Source of the DNA: Effrenium voratum
Lineage: Eukaryota; Sar; Dinophyceae; Suessiales; Symbiodiniaceae
Assembly (NCBI GenBank): GCA_963377175.1
Contig: CAUJNA010000193.1
Location: 117,501 to 181,500, forward strand
Reading direction: 5' to 3'
Length of the DNA stretch: 64,000 nucleotides
Translations under genes and position numbers: made by a program
The notes under the pieces: generated by a model
The model's input: the letters and a program-made list of their open reading frames with translations, nothing else
Database searches by the model: none
Told to the model about the DNA's origin: nothing
Shown here: positions 1-12,891 of the stretch, piece after piece
Position numbering within the stretch: position 1 is the stretch's first letter
How the letters are laid out: each line of letters opens with the position of its first letter

Positions 1-3000
1 GCCGTGTTTAGATGTTTCGCCTTGCCCATTTGGCCTTGCCGAGCGTTGGCTCACCGAGGCAAGGAGTGAGCCTGCCTGTCGACCCGGGGATGTCTCAAAA
101 TCCGACCACCGCCCCATTAGGTTTCAGAGCCGAAGGAGAAGAAAAGCTCAAGGGACCCTTTCAGAAGAAGATTTGGACGGGGCGCAACTCCGATTTTGAG
201 AACTCAGATCCGAGATTAAACTCGCGCGTGCAGCGCGACCTCGGAGCGGGCGGGGGCGCGCGCGGTGCTTTCCGCGGTCCGGGCGCGCGGCCTATCTTCA
301 CGGACGGCGAAGCGGCGCTCTGTTGGATGGGTCGACGAGAAACGGGAAGCTACCGAAGTTGGACTTTCTGAAGTTTGAAGACCTCTCCTTGTTTTGGCTG
401 GATGTGTAGGTTGTGAGCATTTCGGCCAAATCCTGAAACATGAAGTTAGAAGCACGAACGCCAGCATGCCACATATTCAAACTCATGCAATTAGGCACTC
501 CATCCGCATGTCAGTGCAGCATACACAGCGCGCACATACCACCATTTCCATGCGAAAACAAGAATCTAGGAAGGGTCCGTGTATGCTTGAAGGTGTACCA
601 GAAGTCACAGACATGCCTACCAGTTTCGGGCCACGATTCGGGGTAGAGTCGCTGGCATCGCGACTCTTAGAATTGGTCCCAGTTCCATGCCACCAGAGTG
701 TGGATTTGAATGGGGCACCCTTGGGACATCAAAATCCTGGGATTCATGTCCAGCAACTGCCTTTGAGGTGGTTCCCCATTAAATCGATTCATAGCCAAAT
801 CACACGTCCGCTCGAATCACATGCGGCAAGCTGAAGCCTGGTGGCCTCACATGGTCAATCAATTTAACATACCGCATGTGACAGGTTGGGACGAAGGCAA
901 CGCTCCAAAAATGTTTGGCCGGGGTTCTATGCCAAAATTCTAGCAGGCTGCCAGCTCTGTAGATCGAATCAAGGGGCACTGCATGCTTTTTAAATCCAAG
1001 GTCAATGTACACAGCTTGAGGGCACGGAGTGCATGGTTCCAGAGCGCATACGCGGAACTCTTCATTGGCGGGTGAACCAGAAGAATCATCAACTGCCCTT
1101 TTGCCCAGCAACGTGCAGCCAATATCCAGAACGTCTCTCACAGCGAACGTGGTCTTGCAGGGGCCGGTAGTAGACAGACTCCGTGCTATTTGGCGATTAA
1201 CAACGCCCCCCCGTTGTTAATCAGGGGCCCCCTGATCAAGAACTGGGGCGTTTATGAATTCAGTAGGGGTCAGCATGAGTGGGCTGAGGCTGGATCGCTT
1301 AGTCCGGCGTGCCCGATCTCTTGGTGCCAGCCAATGCTTTGCTGTCAGTGGGGTTTGGCGTGCGTACCCATGTGACCACGCCCCGACCGCAGTTATACCA
1401 ACCTCCTCTCTTGGTGCGGCCAATGGGCAAACAAGACATTAGCCTTCTTTTAGTTGAGTGCTTCACTATTCTCTCAGGAGACCTCCAGCTTAAGGACGCA
1501 CACTAGATGTGTTTGCATTGCCCGGCTTCCGCTCACAAGAGGGGACCCCGGTGGGGCACTTCTGCCCAATTCAGACCGTCCAAAGAAGGGCGGCCTTGTG
1601 CTTGTCTCCGGGGTGCGCGGCGGAGTTTCTCCTTTAGTACCAAATTTGTACAGACAAACCGGGACGAGTAGCGGACTCCTGCATGCGTCAGGACTTAGGT
1701 ACCTGATGTTTGGCTTGTGGTGCTTGTTGGCTTCGGATCCAGCTGTATGGGTTCTCAGTTAGGGAGAGAGAGGCGCAGGCCCGCGCACACACAGGCGCAC
1801 AGAGAGATGTGAGAGCGAGAGAGAAGTGACATATACACAGACGCGCAGAGAGGTGAACGGCCAAAGTACTGCTGGGCATTGCCAGGCTCATGGAGAGCTG
1901 AACATATCCTAGGGCAGGCATGCGCTATCATGGACAAATGTCAAGGTGTTCAAATGGATTTCAAGGGTCAGAGCACGGTGCAACCGCTTTTGCCTTAGGG
2001 TGCCATGCCCAAACTGGATTCGGGAAGCATACAAGGGCTGGACATGCAGGTCTGATTGGTTCGAGTTTTTCGGGGAAGGGTGTAGGTACACCGCAAGACT
2101 ATTTGCCGGGAGTGTTGCCGCACGGAATGCGGCCACCAACGGTTTTTCAACGATTCGGTGCCAGGGGCTTGATTGTCACTTCCGGTGGGACTTGGTTTGG
2201 ATCTAACATCTTCACACAGTGCTGCGTTTTGGCGGAACTTGGGCTCAGCTCAGACGCACGGTTCGCCACATGCCCTCAAGCCTCCAGACCACAGCCCAGG
2301 CAACAACAGACCCACACATTTGCTCATGTTACCTGCTTGTATCTCCAACAGCTATGCAATGCAGCTATTAGGTTCCAGGCCTTGGACACAACGCTTCGCC
2401 CCCCGGAGCATTCGATCGCAGCCATAAGTCGGACACGGGACCTTCACGTCCTGTGGATGCACGCGCGAAAAAGGGGTGGATTGGTGAGCCCTTTGTTGTT
2501 TCGTATGTCCGTTTCACAGGTTCGTTGTCAGACTCTCAGTATGTTTGATTTGGGAAGGACGCGGGGGGTACACGCAATATCGAACACTTTGTGACCATGG
2601 CGTCTCGACAACCCGCTTGGCTGCTAAAGCCTCCGTCAGGTGCTGAGCGTGAAGGCGGGACGCAGTTCGATGGGACGGGCGTCTAAGCTGAATGCGAAAT
2701 CACTTGGATCTTCTGATGGTTCATCGCGGGCTCACTCAGCATTTCCAAAGAGTGCTCCTTTGCTTGCAGCGTTGCAGGAATGCAATCCTTACAGGGAGTC
2801 CTGTGGAAATGCCATCCTTACCAAGCATGTGTGATGGTCACCTTGGAGCAGCTCTTGAAGTCGGAAAGCGGCATCATCATGGCAGGTCGCACTCAGGGGA
2901 TGCATGTTTTGCGCACTCAGGGGATCTTTTTCGCAGCAATGCTACTGAAGGACACCCAAACCAAGGCATCGTAACACGCCTTTCTGTGCCACTAACTTTG

Positions 3001-4162
3001 GCAAAGATTTTGGAGTGCGTGTTGTCCTTTTCAAGAGACCTTCTTGAGATTCCACGTGGGCTTCGGAGAGGATAAGTGACCACCATGTAAAACTTCAAGT
3101 CAAGAACTGAAAACCTGTCAAGGACTGTCTCTGCACGAAGGAAGCCCACTGCAGGAAAGTCTGAACACCTCTGCCTTTCCGACCGGTTTGGGGGCAGGTC
3201 TCGTTCATGTTTCTGTAGCAAGTGGCTCCGATTGAAGGCATGCATTCCAGGAACCATGACCACATTCACATTGGTGGCTCGGGAAGCCTTTTGAAGAAAA
3301 GCGGCCTGAGATGCCACCGGTCAGCTTCATTGCTGGATGTGAAAACCATCGGAGATCACTCGCTCGTTGCATGGGCAAGCAGAAAACTCGACGACGCAAA
3401 GCGGCATCGCCCCTTGCCGCGCATATTGCCAACAAACGGCCTGGGGCCATCCCCAAAATGTCTGAGGCACAGATACTCAACACCTTCAGGTGCGCGTGTG
3501 GTTCCCGCTGTCTTCAAAGAACAGGCACAACAGAGTTTGAGATCAAGGAGTTTCTTCACGGGAGTACTTGGCTCTGGGTCAAAAATAGGTACCCAAAATG
3601 GAACTGGTGGTTTAATTTTGACCTGCAGCCACTTGTTGGTTTGCCAACCGCGGAGGCCAGCTGGTGTGAGCTTGGGCATCCAGTCGGAGTGGGAAAACAA
3701 GGGCCCGACTGTGCTGAAGTGGGTTGAGTTGAGTCGGGTGGGAGCGATTGCCAACACGGTGGAAGCAGAATCGATGAAAGTTGGCCCCCCTTTGACTCAA
3801 ATCAATCTTGCAAAATAGCCTGTATCTGGTTTCAAATGTATGACATATGACATGCCCGGAAAGCCGGGGGCAACAGTTTCAAAGACATATTCAGCTACAG
3901 TGCAACGGACGCACGGACGGGTGTTCTTTGCATGGGGGAGTGACTCACTCTCTGACCGCGAGCAATGTGTTGGTTCGGATCTTGTGACCCGGGGAAGCCT
4001 CGCAGAACCTGTTGGGGCAAAAGCTTCGGCGGTACTGGCAGGTTAGCTTAGCCAGTCAGCTGGCTAAGCTGCTTAGCAAGCTGAGAAATGCAGAAAACGC
4101 GGAGTTCTTGAGGGTCCTCCAAAGTCTGCGGAGAGTTCTGCGAGCAAACTACGCCGAGAAAC
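1..4162. other. Host DNA without a supported gene
   Basis: Mixed-composition, moderately GC-rich sequence with many short overlapping frames on both strands. None has the strong third-position G/C bias or clean splice borders seen in the better exons of this window. A purine-rich stretch with GA and CA runs lies around 1760-1855. It is presumably intron or intergenic DNA of a gene-sparse protist genome. Confidence 0.6.
1195..1236. repeat. Two adjoining perfect palindromes
   Basis: An 11-bp perfect stem (1195-1205 with 1212-1222) closes on a six-C loop. A second 17-bp palindrome, ATCAGGGG-C-CCCCTGAT (1220-1236), overlaps its 3' end. The two structures compete for the bases at 1220-1222. No adjoining gene explains them. 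Confidence 0.7.
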
Positions 4163-5447
4163 AAGCTTGGGTCGAAACAGTCTCGTATTCCTGAGTGATT
4201 GAGTTTCGGCGATTGCCAGACAAGATTCAAAGGGTTTGATGGATCATTGCAAAACTGGACGAATGCGACCGACCCCACCTACACAAGCATGGTGGTACTT
4301 CCTTTCTGCGTGGGTGCTGTTTTTACCGAGGCGACCAAGCCGCCGTGCTCGCACGGCGCCCGAGCCGAGAATTTGGAACTTGGGAGACGGCCACGTGACA
4401 CATGGAAGCACCGAGGTGCTTTGGGCACGGTGTCTGGCAATTGCTCGTGTTGACCCCTGCTCAATGGCCTGGATTCATCTCACTTCACCCTCGTTTTCGC
4501 AGATTTGGTTCATTTCTCTTCTTGCGCGCGAAAGGTTCATCTTTAGTTTGCATTCTCCTGGATGAGTGCAGATGGGAAGTTTGGCGATGGACTGACTAAA
4601 CTTGAGCGCATGCTCGACATTTCACTTGGCTGCATGATTCACTTTGAGGGTCTCGCAACAGCGATGTCCCGCAACTGCAGGCTGCTTGTTCCTGTCAACT
4701 CCAGCGCCCTTCCCTTTCCTTTCCTCTTGACTCCGAAGACATGTCGTCTCCCATGGATGTCTTTGTGGATGTGTTTCCAGGCTTCATCCGGCGGCCGCTC
4801 GCTTCTCGGACCGCCCAGTTTGGGGCGGCTTTGGTTTCCCTTCGAAGAAGGGTACCATCAAGTACCAGAGTACCATCCCAAGAGTCTGTTTTCAGGGTTC
4901 TCCTTTTCGGAGCCAAGATTTTGTCCAACAACCCGGGTCTTGTCTTGTGGGGTTTCCGAGTGTTGCATTTTCGACTCTAGGTTCGAAGCGGACGCTGGCA
5001 GCTCGAGGCAGGGTTCAGCAGTGAGCCCGTGTTCTCTTTGGAGGGATTGCTTGTTGTGCTTTGTTTGTCTTTTGTTTGCGTGTAGGCAAGACTGGGCTGC
5101 TTTTGAAAGGACCTTTCAAATGACAGTGCAGAGTTGCTGGTCGAGGCGAACAGCTTTACACTTATGCCTGGAGTTCCAAGTGAACTGCGGCGGAAAGACA
5201 CTCAACATGCCCCCACTGAAAGAGACCCCCCCCCCCTGTTCCTCGGTGAAGTGAAGTAAAGTGAAGGCAACGGAAAGTCAACCAACCCGCAACACAAGCT
5301 TCTCGACATCAGGCCTCCCAGGCGACAACCCTCGCCCCAAGCGGCCGCCGGGGCTCCTGGATATCGGACCTCCCGGTTTTGAGGGGGGTGACCTGTGTTT
5401 TAAACAGAGGCGTTCGGGTTCTCTGAATTTGGAGTGTTATGGTTGCT
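4163..5447 (+). repeat. Segmental duplication, copy A
   Basis: From AAGCTTGGGTCGAAACAG onward this stretch matches 7128-8626 in the same orientation, with long near-identical blocks and some indels. Shared landmarks are the GGCGATTGCCAGACAAGATT block, the GTTCGAAGCGGACGCTGGC block, the GTGAAGTGAAGTAAAGTGAAG block and the GGCGTTCGGGTTCTCTG block. No coding frame is conserved throughout, so it looks like a duplicated non-coding or transposon-derived segment. Confidence 0.85.
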
Positions 5448-7127
5448 TCGGGTCACTTATGAGCGTAGGCAGTTCTGACCAGGCTTGGCTCAATCGCCTG
5501 CCAGATGCGGGCTGGCGCAAGGTGAGGCTTGAGGGTCCGTGCCATGAACTTCGTGGACAACCAGCACTGAGACTTCCCGACTTCACAGCTTTGCGTTGTA
5601 GGACTGGCATTAGAGGCGCTGCCCGGTGGCACCAATTTATGCTTCTGGCAGACCGATGGAAGAGCAAACCGGCCTCCAACTCATCCGTAGCTACGCAAAA
5701 CACGAACAAGATGGAGTCAAATGAGCCTCAGCTTGGTCTCAAACCATTGAAAACTCAAATCCCTTCTTCAACGCTCACACTTTTTCAAAATGTCGCCACG
5801 CTGCCTCAAAACCACAACCTCGCTCAAGCAACTTCTCTGGATGTCAGCCACTGCGAAAGATGACACGGCTGGCCCAGCTGCTCTGCTGACATTGACGGGC
5901 CGGAGTGCGACGTCCATTCTACCAAATGGTTCAGCCTCAAACTTAGTAGACGACATCTGCCTGCTTGGTTCCGTTCGGCCAACTCTGTCTCCCTCCAATC
6001 TTGCATTGCCAAGCTTGAGGCGCTAGAGCAGTTGCTGCTCTTAGTGCTTCAATGCCGGCATCGTAATCTGGGGAGTAAATGTGACCGTCCGGCTCTCGCA
6101 GTTGCGCGACAACCAAGCAGTGGCAGCCACAGTTCTGCAAGCTCTAGGGCACGGGTGCTGCCGACTATCAGTGCGCCTTTCATGATCGCATGTGGCAGGG
6201 GGTCACCTGAGTTACGGCAGTCGCTGTGCTGAAGGGAATTGCTCGTAACATCTTGCGTGCAGCTAGGTAGGGGCAACTTGCAGGGCGAGGCGCCTTGTCA
6301 GCTGGGCTTGGTAGCCTGGCTCGGAGGCTCCTGCTTGCAGGCGTGGTTGCGCCTTGCAAAAGGGGCGCGCCGCCGCGTTTAGTCTCTTCACCCGTCCCTC
6401 CCTACCTAAAGTGTTCTTAGAGTCAGCAATCGGTAGACCCCATCACTCCAAAAGAGAACTGCGCCAGTGGGGCTTAGGATCACAGGCTGTTCCTCCGGTG
6501 GGCCTGGCATGGCCGAGGCGCAGGTTAAACTGCCTAGCGCTGATCCAACTCTAGCTGGCTTTGGTTTCTCAGCGGTGGGAATCCTGTTGCTTCTTGGAGA
6601 CCAAGGCCAGTGCAACAGTTGAGGTCAAGACGCTAGCGTGAGCAACCCTTCGCGAAGCAACTAAGTTACTTGGAAGTATCTTCCTGGACCCGTCACTGTC
6701 ATGACACGCCTGAACCTACTATGTGTTTCCACGGCTTTTGCCGGGAGCGGGTGTTGCCAAACCACACTCCGCAGATTCACTTCTTCCAAACCATGCCCTC
6801 GACTTTCTGTGGGCCATCCCTCACGCCGGACTTTCCTGTTCCTCAAAGTGGCCTGGGTCCTTCCAATGAGTAAGAGCCTTTGTTGCTTCCAGCCCGGCTC
6901 TGCCGGAGATGCCGCAACTGGCTGCCAAGCTTGCAGCTTTGATTACCAAATGTTTTCTTGCTACATGTTCGGCCGGACAATAAGTCCTGTTTGTACGAAG
7001 TCGTAGCGACTGTTGGATGCGCGCAGCTGCTGTTTCCTTTCAGCAGCCAGCAAGGAGCACATGCCGTTGCCCTTAGGGCAGACAATCGCTTCATACTTGG
7101 CGGAAGAATCAGGCATCTCCAGAATGG
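5448..7127. other. Spacer between duplicated segments
   Basis: Host sequence separating the two direct copies. No supported gene, RNA or clear repeat was seen. Confidence 0.5.
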
Positions 7128-8626
7128 AAGCTTGGGTCGAAACAGTCTCGTATTCTTGAGTGACTGAGTTTCGGCGATTGCCAGACAAGATTCAAAGGGT
7201 TTGATTCCTTTCTGCGCGGTGCTGATTTTACTGAGGCGACCAAGCCGCCGTGCTCGCACGGCGCCCGAGCCGAGAATTCGGAACTTGGGAGACGGACACG
7301 TGACACATGGAAGCACCGAGGTGCTTTGGGCACTGTGTCTGACAAATTGCTCGTGTTGACCCCTGCTCAATGGCCTGGATTCATCTCACTTCACCCTCGT
7401 TTTCGCAGATTCGGTTCATTTCTCTGCTTGCGCGCAAAAGGTTCATCTTTAGTTTGCATTCTCCTGGCTGCAGATGGGAAGTTTGAGGTTTTCTTTGGCC
7501 AACAGTTTTCTGGAAGGTCCATTTCGGGGAGTTGTTTGGCCATCGGTTCATTTCGAAAGTCTCGCTACACCATTTCTTCGGCGCTCTTCGCTCCACGGAC
7601 TGCATGTCGCCTGTGGAGGGAAGTCCAGGCTCCATCCGGAGGCGACCACTTTGCGGACCCCCAAACAGGGTGATTTGCTTGTGGCTTGCCTTCAAAACCA
7701 CCCCAAAAAGGGTACCATCCAAAAAGACGCCTGTCGCTTTGGAAGGCTTCACAATGATCATGCACGGACTGGGCAACTATGATCAGTTTCCGAGTCTGAC
7801 ATAGGGAGATAGAAAGTGTACCAATTGGTTCGACTCTCTATTTTCAGGGTTCTCCTTTTCGGATTTAAGGTTTTGTCCAACCTTGGCAGGGGTTGTGGCT
7901 TTCGGGTAGACAAGTCTTTTGGGAAGCCGGGTGTTGCATGCTCGACTCTAGGTTCGAAGCGGACGCTGGCAGCTCGAGGCAAGATTCAGCACGCAGTCAG
8001 CCCGTGTTGTGGTAATTGGACTGCTCGCATTGTTGCTACCTCCTTTTTGGTTGCTCGTTGTGCTTTGTTTGTTTTTTGCGTGCATGGTTTGGTTTGTTTG
8101 CTTATTTGCACGTTTGTTGCTCGGTGTCGCTTCCTGAGTTGTTTCTCTCATCTCATGCAGCTGTTGTGTGGTTTTTTTAGTTGGGTTTATAGGGTTTGGC
8201 TGCTTCTGTGTTTTATCTTGCGAGGGTCTCACTTGAATGTGAATCACAGCACCGCGCATGCCAATGAGAAGCTTGCTTCACCACACCACGTGTGTAGCAA
8301 ACAAGCTGAACATTGCCATCCAACAAAGCAACCAGCAACCAAGCAACTGGCCAGACAAGCAAACTGTGCTCCGCTGAAAGAGACCTTTCTGTTCCTCGGT
8401 GAAGTGAAGTAAAGTGAAGGCAACGGAAAGTCAATAGCCCGCAAGACAAGCTCCTTGCCACTAGGCCTCCCAGGCGGCAGCCCTCGCCCCAAGCGGGCGC
8501 CGGGGCGCCTGGAATGGGTCTGACCAGAGGATATCGGACCTCTCGGTTTTGGGGGGGGTGACATGTGTTTTTAACAGAGGCGTTCGGGTTCTCTGCTTTT
8601 GGAAAAGCCTATATGTGTTATGGATG
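7128..8626 (+). repeat. Segmental duplication, copy B
   Basis: Direct copy of 4163-5447, longer by about 0.2 kb. The extra length is mainly around 8010-8370, where a T/G-rich stretch and CAA-rich sequence are inserted relative to copy A. The substitutions and indels show the duplication is not very recent. Confidence 0.85.
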
Positions 8627-11600
8627 TTGGGGTTAAGCTGGTTATGAGCATTGCCAACATGGAGTTTTAATTTTGACCATGGCACTTACTAGCAGTGCTC
8701 ATACCGAATCATACCTTTGGAGGCACCTGAGACTCGATCGGCTGGCACACAAGCAACCATGCTTATTACCTTATTCCTTTGCAGCATTCAGCTACACTCG
8801 ACTCGAGATTGGCGTATCATATCTTTCGACTAATTTGGCTCGAGGCACGCTTGCATGCGCTGGCAGTTCACGTGAATCTTGTGCCATGCTGAAGTTTTTT
8901 CCTGTTTGAAACTCCATCGGTGTTTGCCGAACTTTAATGGTATATGAGAGGAAGCAAAGATGAGCCTCCTGCTGCTTGCAGTTGTTGTAGGTGAAGGTGG
9001 TGCTTTCTGACCCCTTCCTTGTTACTGGACTTGCTTTTGCGGCACTCGGTCACTCGGCCTCGTCCATGTATTCCCAAATCCACCCACTGAGTGGTGGGGA
9101 ACCAGCTTTTCTCACTTTGAACCGCATGTCTAGCACATGCTTGTGGCCTACAAGCACAGGTCAGTATAGTGAGTCATGCTCATGCAAGAGTGATTCGTGT
9201 TTAGCCCCTTCTGTTTGAAGCGCTTTTGAGGCCAAAAGATCGTTGCGCCGTGCACCTCGGTAGGTTCGGCCTGCCCTACGCGGCGCCATGCCAAGGCGCC
9301 GATGTGGCTTGGTTGAGGTTACCCGGGTCTTAGGGGAAACAGGAACACCGTGGAGCACTTAAATCCATTGTTGATGTCCCCCGCAAAAGATCTTGAAAGA
9401 GGCCCGTCAACAAAGGGGAGATGCCCCAAGCAACATCAAAGCCAACCCGCAAATGCTCAAGATGGCCTCCATCGGGATTGTTGGTTAGAACTGTCTGGCA
9501 AACTCGCAAAAGGTGCCCGAAGTTCGGCGCATGACCATTTCAGGCCTGGGTCTTGCGAAAACCAAACGGACAACCTGTGGCAACGTTTTGTTGTCAGGTT
9601 TCCATTTGAAGGGGGCCGGAAGGGGCGGCTATCCCGCGCTTATGGACAAGCTTATAGCCCCAGCCTCCATAGTCCCCCTTGGCTTTCTGCGAGCATGCGG
9701 TTCTGTAAGGGTCTCCTCCCCGGGCCTATTAGCAGCTGCACGTAGAATCCCAGCGAGGAGGACTTGTTCCACTTGCATGATTGCAGGCCATGCACGTGGT
9801 GGCTGGTTCAGGACCCAACCGGCGTTCCGCCTTTGCTCAAGAGTCAACAAGCCCAAACTCTAACATCCATCTAATGCAGCCAGGCGCTGTCTATGCTTGC
9901 AGACCAAAGCACGCAAACCATGTTGGTCTATGTTTAAGTTCGATTGTTGCATCCTGAGCTAGGAGAACTAATCGGCTCACATATATTGCAAAAAGTGGGT
10001 CCCCGACAGAACGTAAACGCGCTGCACAGACGTTGCCGAATCCTCTTGCGCCACCATATGCGCACCTTCGGTGGATGCTGGGGTTTCGAGCTTGGACGGT
10101 TGTTCATGATGGCATGAGAGCCGCAGGGCCATTCTTGTTGGTCACGTTTGGAACCAACTCTCAGGCAAGCCCAGCCCCAAGTTCCTGCCTACACTTCCGC
10201 AATTCAGTCTGTAGCTGAACCCGCAACCCCCAAGTCAATCATGAAACGAAAGCAACTCCCGTTTCGGACCTCTCAAAGCGGGTAAGGGGACGACTTAAGT
10301 TTGGAGGGATGGCGGGGTTACTCCCGGCAGGCGCGCGGCCGAGGCGGGCAGCTTGGTGTTTGCTTGGACAGCTGCGTGTGTCGAAAGCTTCCTTTGGGTT
10401 TTCTAGCTGACTCACAGGAGGGGCGAGCTGTGTGGAAAGCCTTAGGAGAGAGGTAGGACTCCCTACCATGTTTGTTTACTTACAGGAGCCCCCTGGGTAG
10501 GCCCATGTGGCTCGGGCCCAAACAACAACTGAATAGCTTTTAGGGCTCTTCAAGTATTGTCTGGCGGTTCCACATGTGCCTTGTTTGGACAAAAATCCAA
10601 GTGGATGCCAAGGTCATGCCCCAAAAAGGCAGTGCCTCCCTTGTCTTCCCTAAGCCGCTCTCCAGGCTTTGCCTGGCGACCCGGCTTGCTGAACAGGGAA
10701 GAAGCTGCGGCAACAAATGAGCACGTCAAATCAGCTACCCACCGAATGAATGGCCCCCACGAAGTATACTGTGTAGCAATCTCATTTCGTTTCGCAGCCA
10801 CTGTTCTAGAGAAGAGATCAATCTGCAAGCTAATTCCAAGGCGCTGCGTTGGCCATGATTCAGGTTGGAAAGCCAGGAAGCATGCCTTTTGAAGTTACTG
10901 GTGTTGTCTGAAAAACCGATGGGCCTCATTTTTGCAACTTGAAACGTGCCACCGGGACATTGTTTGTCTTGTCGAGGAACAGCGTGCCCACACATTGTCT
11001 TTGCTTTGCCTTGAGAGACAAGGCATGATAGAAAAGGCCCGGGGTGTGCACCGCTTTGCCGAATCGTGGGTGGGCGTTCCCTTGCTCGCAGGCTTCGCCA
11101 AGCCCACCGGTCTCTGGCGTGAGTGCGGAGACTCAATGACCCAGGCCATGCTTTAGGCAGGAGCAGCCCACTACATGTTCTACTTGGCATTTCACAGTTC
11201 TTCCGTCCAGGCGTGTTTTAAGAGATGTTTGCTCTGGATTCACAGACATCAGACCTTTCGCCCCAAGGCCATATTGCGGTTGGTTGTTTCCAATCCCAGT
11301 TTGCTCCTGTTTGTAGCAAACAGGTTTGAAAGAACGGTGAGGAGGAGGCGAGGATATCCAGTAGGCCAGGAAATAGCTCGACACGATGATGGCAGTTGGG
11401 GTCGCTTGGCTAAGTTCGTGCATTGAGCTAGTTTGAAGGATGCACCTGTTCATCCCTCAAGCTCCCACAGCCGTCTCCAGTAGTCTCATGATCTTGTTTA
11501 GACTGGTTTTGAAGAAGCATATCCCGCACCCAGTGAAGGATTGCAAAATGCCATGCATGATCTGTGTGTGTGTGTGTGTGCTCGTGTGCGCGCGTGTGCG

Positions 11601-12330
11601 TGTATGTACGTGCTTGCCGCTAGCTCAAGGTCAAAGCTTGCCACAGCCCACAACCAGATTTCTCGAACATATATCCTTGCAAGGGCTCAAGATAGCTTTG
11701 GCTTGGTAGTTTGATCTGCAAATGCTGATTCAGAGTCCCGGAATGTGTTCGTAGAAGCATCCCAAGTAATTGCTGCGGTCGGCACAACTAATAAATCGCC
11801 TGCAGAACACCAGAGATTGTGTTCAAGGGAGTCATGCGGGTTTGACAGCACGGATTCTCCAAAAAGCCTTCCCCCCACAACAATTCCTTGCTGGGTCTGC
11901 TCTAATTCATGTTCTGCCGAAAAGCGCAAGCCGGCTTCCTGTTTGCTTCGTGGCTCCGAGGGCTTCCAGAGGTCCAGCACGGGGGGTGCCACAAGGGTCT
12001 AGAGGTGCAAGAGAGCCACTTCAGCTCTGAAGTCTTGTTGGAGGCGTGGCCGTAGCCTTTTTCTCGGCACATGTTCCTGATTTGGGCGTGTGCAACTGAA
12101 CAAAGTGGTCGCTTTCATTTGCCGCTGGCATGACGAACAAATGATCAGTTTGCTCACGCTGCTCTTTTGTCAAGCAGTCCTGTCAGCAACTAGTTCTGGA
12201 GCCAGTTTGTTACCTGGCACAGACGGCTCAACTTGCCCTGAATTGGCAATTTAGACCCGGCAGGGACCATGTCGGTGTGCCCTAAACAGTCCGACAGTTC
12301 CCAACATGCATCCGGTTCTCGTTGAACAAC
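8627..12330. other. Host DNA without a supported gene
   Basis: Apart from a TG microsatellite, this 3.7 kb holds only short frames on both strands with no convincing codon bias or splice borders. Confidence 0.5.
11563..11612. repeat. (TG)n microsatellite
   Basis: Nine perfect TG units followed by a degenerate TG/CG tail down to about 11612. Confidence 0.9.
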
Positions 12331-12495
12331 TCGATGCATTTCCGGCCGTTGCTTCCTTTGGAAGGGATCTCCGGATCTCCCGGCGCAGACCGCGCCGAGG
12401 CGCATCTCTCCGCGCAGCTGCGGCGCTGTCGCCGCACAGAGGTTTTTGCACAGCACCCAGAGCGACGAAGGGAGCAAACTCGCCTCAATTACTGA
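12331..12495 (+). CDS. Candidate host exon, unknown protein
   Basis: An open frame rich in G/C at third positions reads ...GSPGADRAEAHLSAQLRR..., an Ala/Arg/Glu-rich helical stretch ending at a TGA at 12493-12495. Its composition resembles the better-supported exons near 37-39 and 60-63 kb. No family is recognised and the splice borders are not resolved. Either strand could in principle be coding. Confidence 0.3.
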   Translation, partial: SMHFRPLLPLEGISGSPGADRAEAHLSAQLRRCRRTEVFAQHPERRREQTRLNY

Positions 12496-12873
12496 TCCAT
12501 ATGTTCAGATCCGACTTTCTTCGGGGTGAGCATGCTGCTTTGGTCAAGATGGAGAAGCAGAAGGCATAGACGGAAGTTGACAAACAGCTCATTGGTCAAG
12601 CATCAGCATCTCTCAGACCACTGTACACTTGCCTTGCCGAGACAACAGCGGCTCGCCGTGGGGGGACCCAGCAATTGTTGATCTCTGCAAAAGGGGACGG
12701 TCAACGTTTGCGCAGATGCGTTTCAATGACCGCTTCTTATCCTAGTTGGACATCGACAACAGATGGCAAATCAGAAGCAAAGATGGAGTTACGAATGCAT
12801 GCTAGATAATCCGTGCCACTTTCTGGATGATGGTGCTTGTTTGTTTCCGAATGGAAGGGATGGTGAGCCAGTT

Positions 12874-12891
12874 TAACCCTAAACCCTAAAC
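12874..12891 (-). repeat. Interstitial telomere-type motif
   Basis: TAACCCTAAACCCTAAAC is about two and a half units of CCCTAAA, the complement of TTTAGGG. TTTAGGG is the telomere repeat reported in dinoflagellates and plants. The run is short and may be a repair scar or chance. Confidence 0.6.

Noticed and set aside
12..371. Open frame of 119 codons at the window start
   Set aside because: Composition is irregular, with no motif, splice border or bias distinguishing it from neighbouring frames.
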